A DNA stretch of 18,029 nt from CAIWKO01 sp964469155 (lineage in GTDB: Bacteria; Bacteroidota; Bacteroidia; Bacteroidales; CAIWKO01): positions 1 to 18,029 of the forward strand of contig CAYXXU010000086.1 in NCBI GenBank assembly GCA_964469155.1. The letters are read 5' to 3'. Of the stretch, positions 16,794 to 18,029 are shown in pieces. The first letter of the stretch is position 1. Every line of letters starts with the position of its first letter. The notes beneath the pieces are model-generated. The model made no database searches. It worked only from the letters and a program-made list of their open reading frames with translations, and had not been told where the DNA came from. A program made the translations under genes and the position numbers.

Positions 16794-16834
16794 AACCTTA
16801 TTACCTTATTTTGTTTTTATAAGCTAATAAGGTT
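16794..16834. other. Long hairpin: 15 paired bases with one C-C mismatch
   Basis: AACCTTATTA, a C, CTTAT, a 9-base T-rich loop (16810-16818), ATAAG, a C, then TAATAAGGTT. The arms pair perfectly except for the central C16804-C16824 mismatch. It is the core of the nested inverted repeats and could form as RNA in either direction or as a DNA cruciform. Confidence 0.8.
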
Positions 16835-16951
16835 TGGTGATTCATGGTAGATCACATTACTAAGGTTTAAAAAAAAGATAAGGTTTTTACATTTCAGATT
16901 TTTACAGTTATTCACTACACGCCTGATGCAAACAAATTGAATTAGACACAC

Positions 16952-17767
16952 ATGATCATCGATGGACACGCACATGCAGCCGGGGTTTTCCTCAGAAAAG
17001 ACACCCTGATTGCCGAACTCGACCGCCTCGGAGTCAACAAAATTGTCTTAGCCCCCATGGGAGTGGCCGACGAAACCGCTTACGAATCTATCAATATGGA
17101 AAATGGCTGGCCTGATATACCCGAATCAGGAATCGAAGACCATTTTCATGATCTTTGGGAAAAAATTGTCGACGAATTTTACGAAAAACCCAATCAATAC
17201 CTCGCCTGGCTCAAAACCCAGTGTCCCGGGCGCATCATTCAGTATTACTGGGCCAATCCGAAAGACCCTCGCATCATGCAACGCATCAACGATCATTATA
17301 CCGGCTGGAACTTTAGTGGTATCAAGCTGCAGCAAATGGTTTCCAGTTTCGATACCAATCAGGAAAGCATGCACCAGATAGCTGAATTTTGCGAATCAAA
17401 GGATATGCCCTGCTTCATCCACATGTTCGAGCAGAAACATTACTACCAGTTTATCGAATTGCTCACTCAGCATCAGCACACTCAGTTCATTGTCGGGCAC
17501 ATGTTTGGCTACGAAACCATAGCCGAACATGCCCTGGGCCTCGATAATTTCTGGTTCGACATTTCGCCACCCTGGGCCATGTCCGTAAAAAAAATCAAAA
17601 AAGCCCTGAAACAATATGGCCCCACCCGCCTCATGTTAGGTTCCGATACGCCACTCGGCATCAACAATCTCGAACTCAATCTCAAACGCGTCCGATCCCT
17701 GGGCCTCTCCGAGGCTGATACGGATCTGATCCTGGGCCTCAATCTCAAGGCAATGCTCAAACTGTAG
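16952..17767 (+). CDS. Amidohydrolase-family (Amidohydro_2-type) TIM-barrel protein
   Basis: A 271-residue soluble metal-dependent hydrolase or decarboxylase-like protein of the amidohydrolase superfamily. It has the N-terminal metal motif DGHAHA (H6, H8), GIKLQQM (K125) at the strand-4 position, CFIHMF (H157), VGHMFGY (H183) and the C-terminal LGSDTPLG (D232), in the usual order, so an active site is likely. The substrate cannot be deduced. No signal peptide. The gene stands alone after the inverted-repeat spacer. Its codons use more C-ending choices (ctc, atc, gcc) than lpxB or the 8015 gene, which may hint at different expression or origin. Its stop is 65 bases before the right 21-bp array. 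Confidence 0.85.
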   Translation: MIIDGHAHAAGVFLRKDTLIAELDRLGVNKIVLAPMGVADETAYESINMENGWPDIPESGIEDHFHDLWEKIVDEFYEKPNQYLAWLKTQCPGRIIQYYWANPKDPRIMQRINDHYTGWNFSGIKLQQMVSSFDTNQESMHQIAEFCESKDMPCFIHMFEQKHYYQFIELLTQHQHTQFIVGHMFGYETIAEHALGLDNFWFDISPPWAMSVKKIKKALKQYGPTRLMLGSDTPLGINNLELNLKRVRSLGLSEADTDLILGLNLKAMLKL

Positions 17768-17800
17768 CGCATCTGTTCAGCCAAGCATTTACCCCCCTAA

Positions 17801-17832
17801 GTCATTAAGCAACCCAGGTTTTCGGGTTTCAC
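17801..17832 (+). repeat. Conserved non-repeat end of the right array
   Basis: GTCATTAAGC, then GTTTTC and GGGTTTCACC, leading into the first 21-bp unit. It matches the sequence between the pckA stop and the left array (717-747, minus strand) in the same order and spacing apart from one gap, so the two arrays have a homologous end. Confidence 0.75.
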
Positions 17833-18029
17833 CACTGAAGTACTCCCTTTAACAAATGAAGTACTCCCTTTAACAAATGAAGTACTCCGCTGAACAAACG
17901 AAGTACTCAGGCGGACTTCGGAAGTACTCCGTTTAACAAATGAAGTACTCAGTTTAACAAATGAAGTACTCCGTTGAACAAACGAAGTACTCAGGCGGAC
18001 TTCGGAAGTACTCCGTTTAACAAATGAAG
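17833..18029. repeat. 21-bp tandem repeat array, right copy, inverted relative to the left
   Basis: Nine full units (17833 to 18021) and part of a tenth run to the window edge. Each contains GAAGTACTC, the reverse complement of the left core. Bases 17875-18021 (seven units, 147 bases) are identical to the reverse complement of 549-695. Between that block and the conserved end, the right copy has two units with CCCTTTAAC where the left has one unit of the CCGTTTAAC type. One reading frame that is open in part of the left array has TAA stops here, which argues against coding. Confidence 0.95.

Larger units (their letters stand above)
16679..16887. repeat. Nested inverted repeats around AACCTTA / TAAGGTT
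   Basis: The 316-base gap 16636-16951 has no gene. It contains three AACCTTA (16681, 16762, 16794) followed by three TAAGGTT copies (pairs ending at 16834, 16867, 16885). Each left copy has a matching right copy: AAAACCTTAT 16679-16688 with ATAAGGTTTT 16878-16887; AACCTTAGTAA 16762-16772 with TTACTAAGGTT 16857-16867; AACCTTATTA 16794-16803 with TAATAAGGTT 16825-16834. The two inner pairs share a centre near 16814. No significant T-run follows, so it is not an ordinary terminator. Confidence 0.8.

Noticed and set aside
17808..17827. AACCC / GGGTT small hairpin after the amidohydrolase gene
   Set aside because: Five paired bases and no T-run; it is part of the conserved array end and not a convincing terminator.
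1..18029. Inverted arrays as terminal repeats of a 17-kb transposon or integrative element
   Set aside because: The interior holds core metabolic and envelope genes, with no transposase, integrase or cargo genes, and the arrays are not simple terminal repeats with target duplications.

Overview
The window looks like chromosomal DNA of a Gram-negative member of the Bacteroidota, probably an uncultured, fermentative Bacteroidales-type organism. The reasons are TAnnTTTG -7 boxes in front of several genes, Bacteroidota-restricted families (DUF4476, DUF3822, the Bacteroidota form of LptD), lipid A and LPS transport genes, AT-rich spacers, and few Shine-Dalgarno sites apart from ppdK. This is inference from gene content; I cannot name a genus.

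Layout. 1-735 is a 21-bp tandem repeat array that ends at the stop codon of pckA. 748-5700 (minus) holds the two enzymes of the phosphoenolpyruvate node, pckA and ppdK, separated by a terminator. 5850-7126 (minus) is a two-gene unit for exported proteins, one with DUF4476 and one small and basic. 7212-9328 is a divergent pair: a TetR-type regulator and a stand-alone lysine-ketoglutarate-reductase-like enzyme, with a 15-bp palindrome between them. 9282-12503 (minus) carries lpxB, a TrmH-type RNA methyltransferase and an exported N-acetylmuramoyl-L-alanine amidase. 12562-16635 (plus) is a tight lptD - DUF3822 - rsmD operon. 16636-16951 is a gene-free stretch with nested inverted repeats, followed by an amidohydrolase-family gene. 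From 17833 the 21-bp array returns in the opposite orientation and runs off the window.

Functionally this is mostly core metabolism (PEP/pyruvate/oxaloacetate interconversion) and cell-envelope building (LpxB makes the lipid A precursor, LptD inserts LPS in the outer membrane, the amidase trims peptidoglycan). No tRNA, rRNA, CRISPR, transposase or phage gene was seen.

The unusual parts are: (1) the paired 21-bp arrays, which share a 147-bp identical segment and a conserved non-repeat end, and which both sit directly 3' of a gene in the same orientation relative to it; (2) a roughly 140-residue histone-H1-like Lys/Ala/Val/Pro tail fused in frame to pyruvate phosphate dikinase; (3) nested, partly co-axial inverted repeats at 16679-16887. 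The window ends lie inside repeat arrays, so an assembly effect at the edges must be kept in mind.
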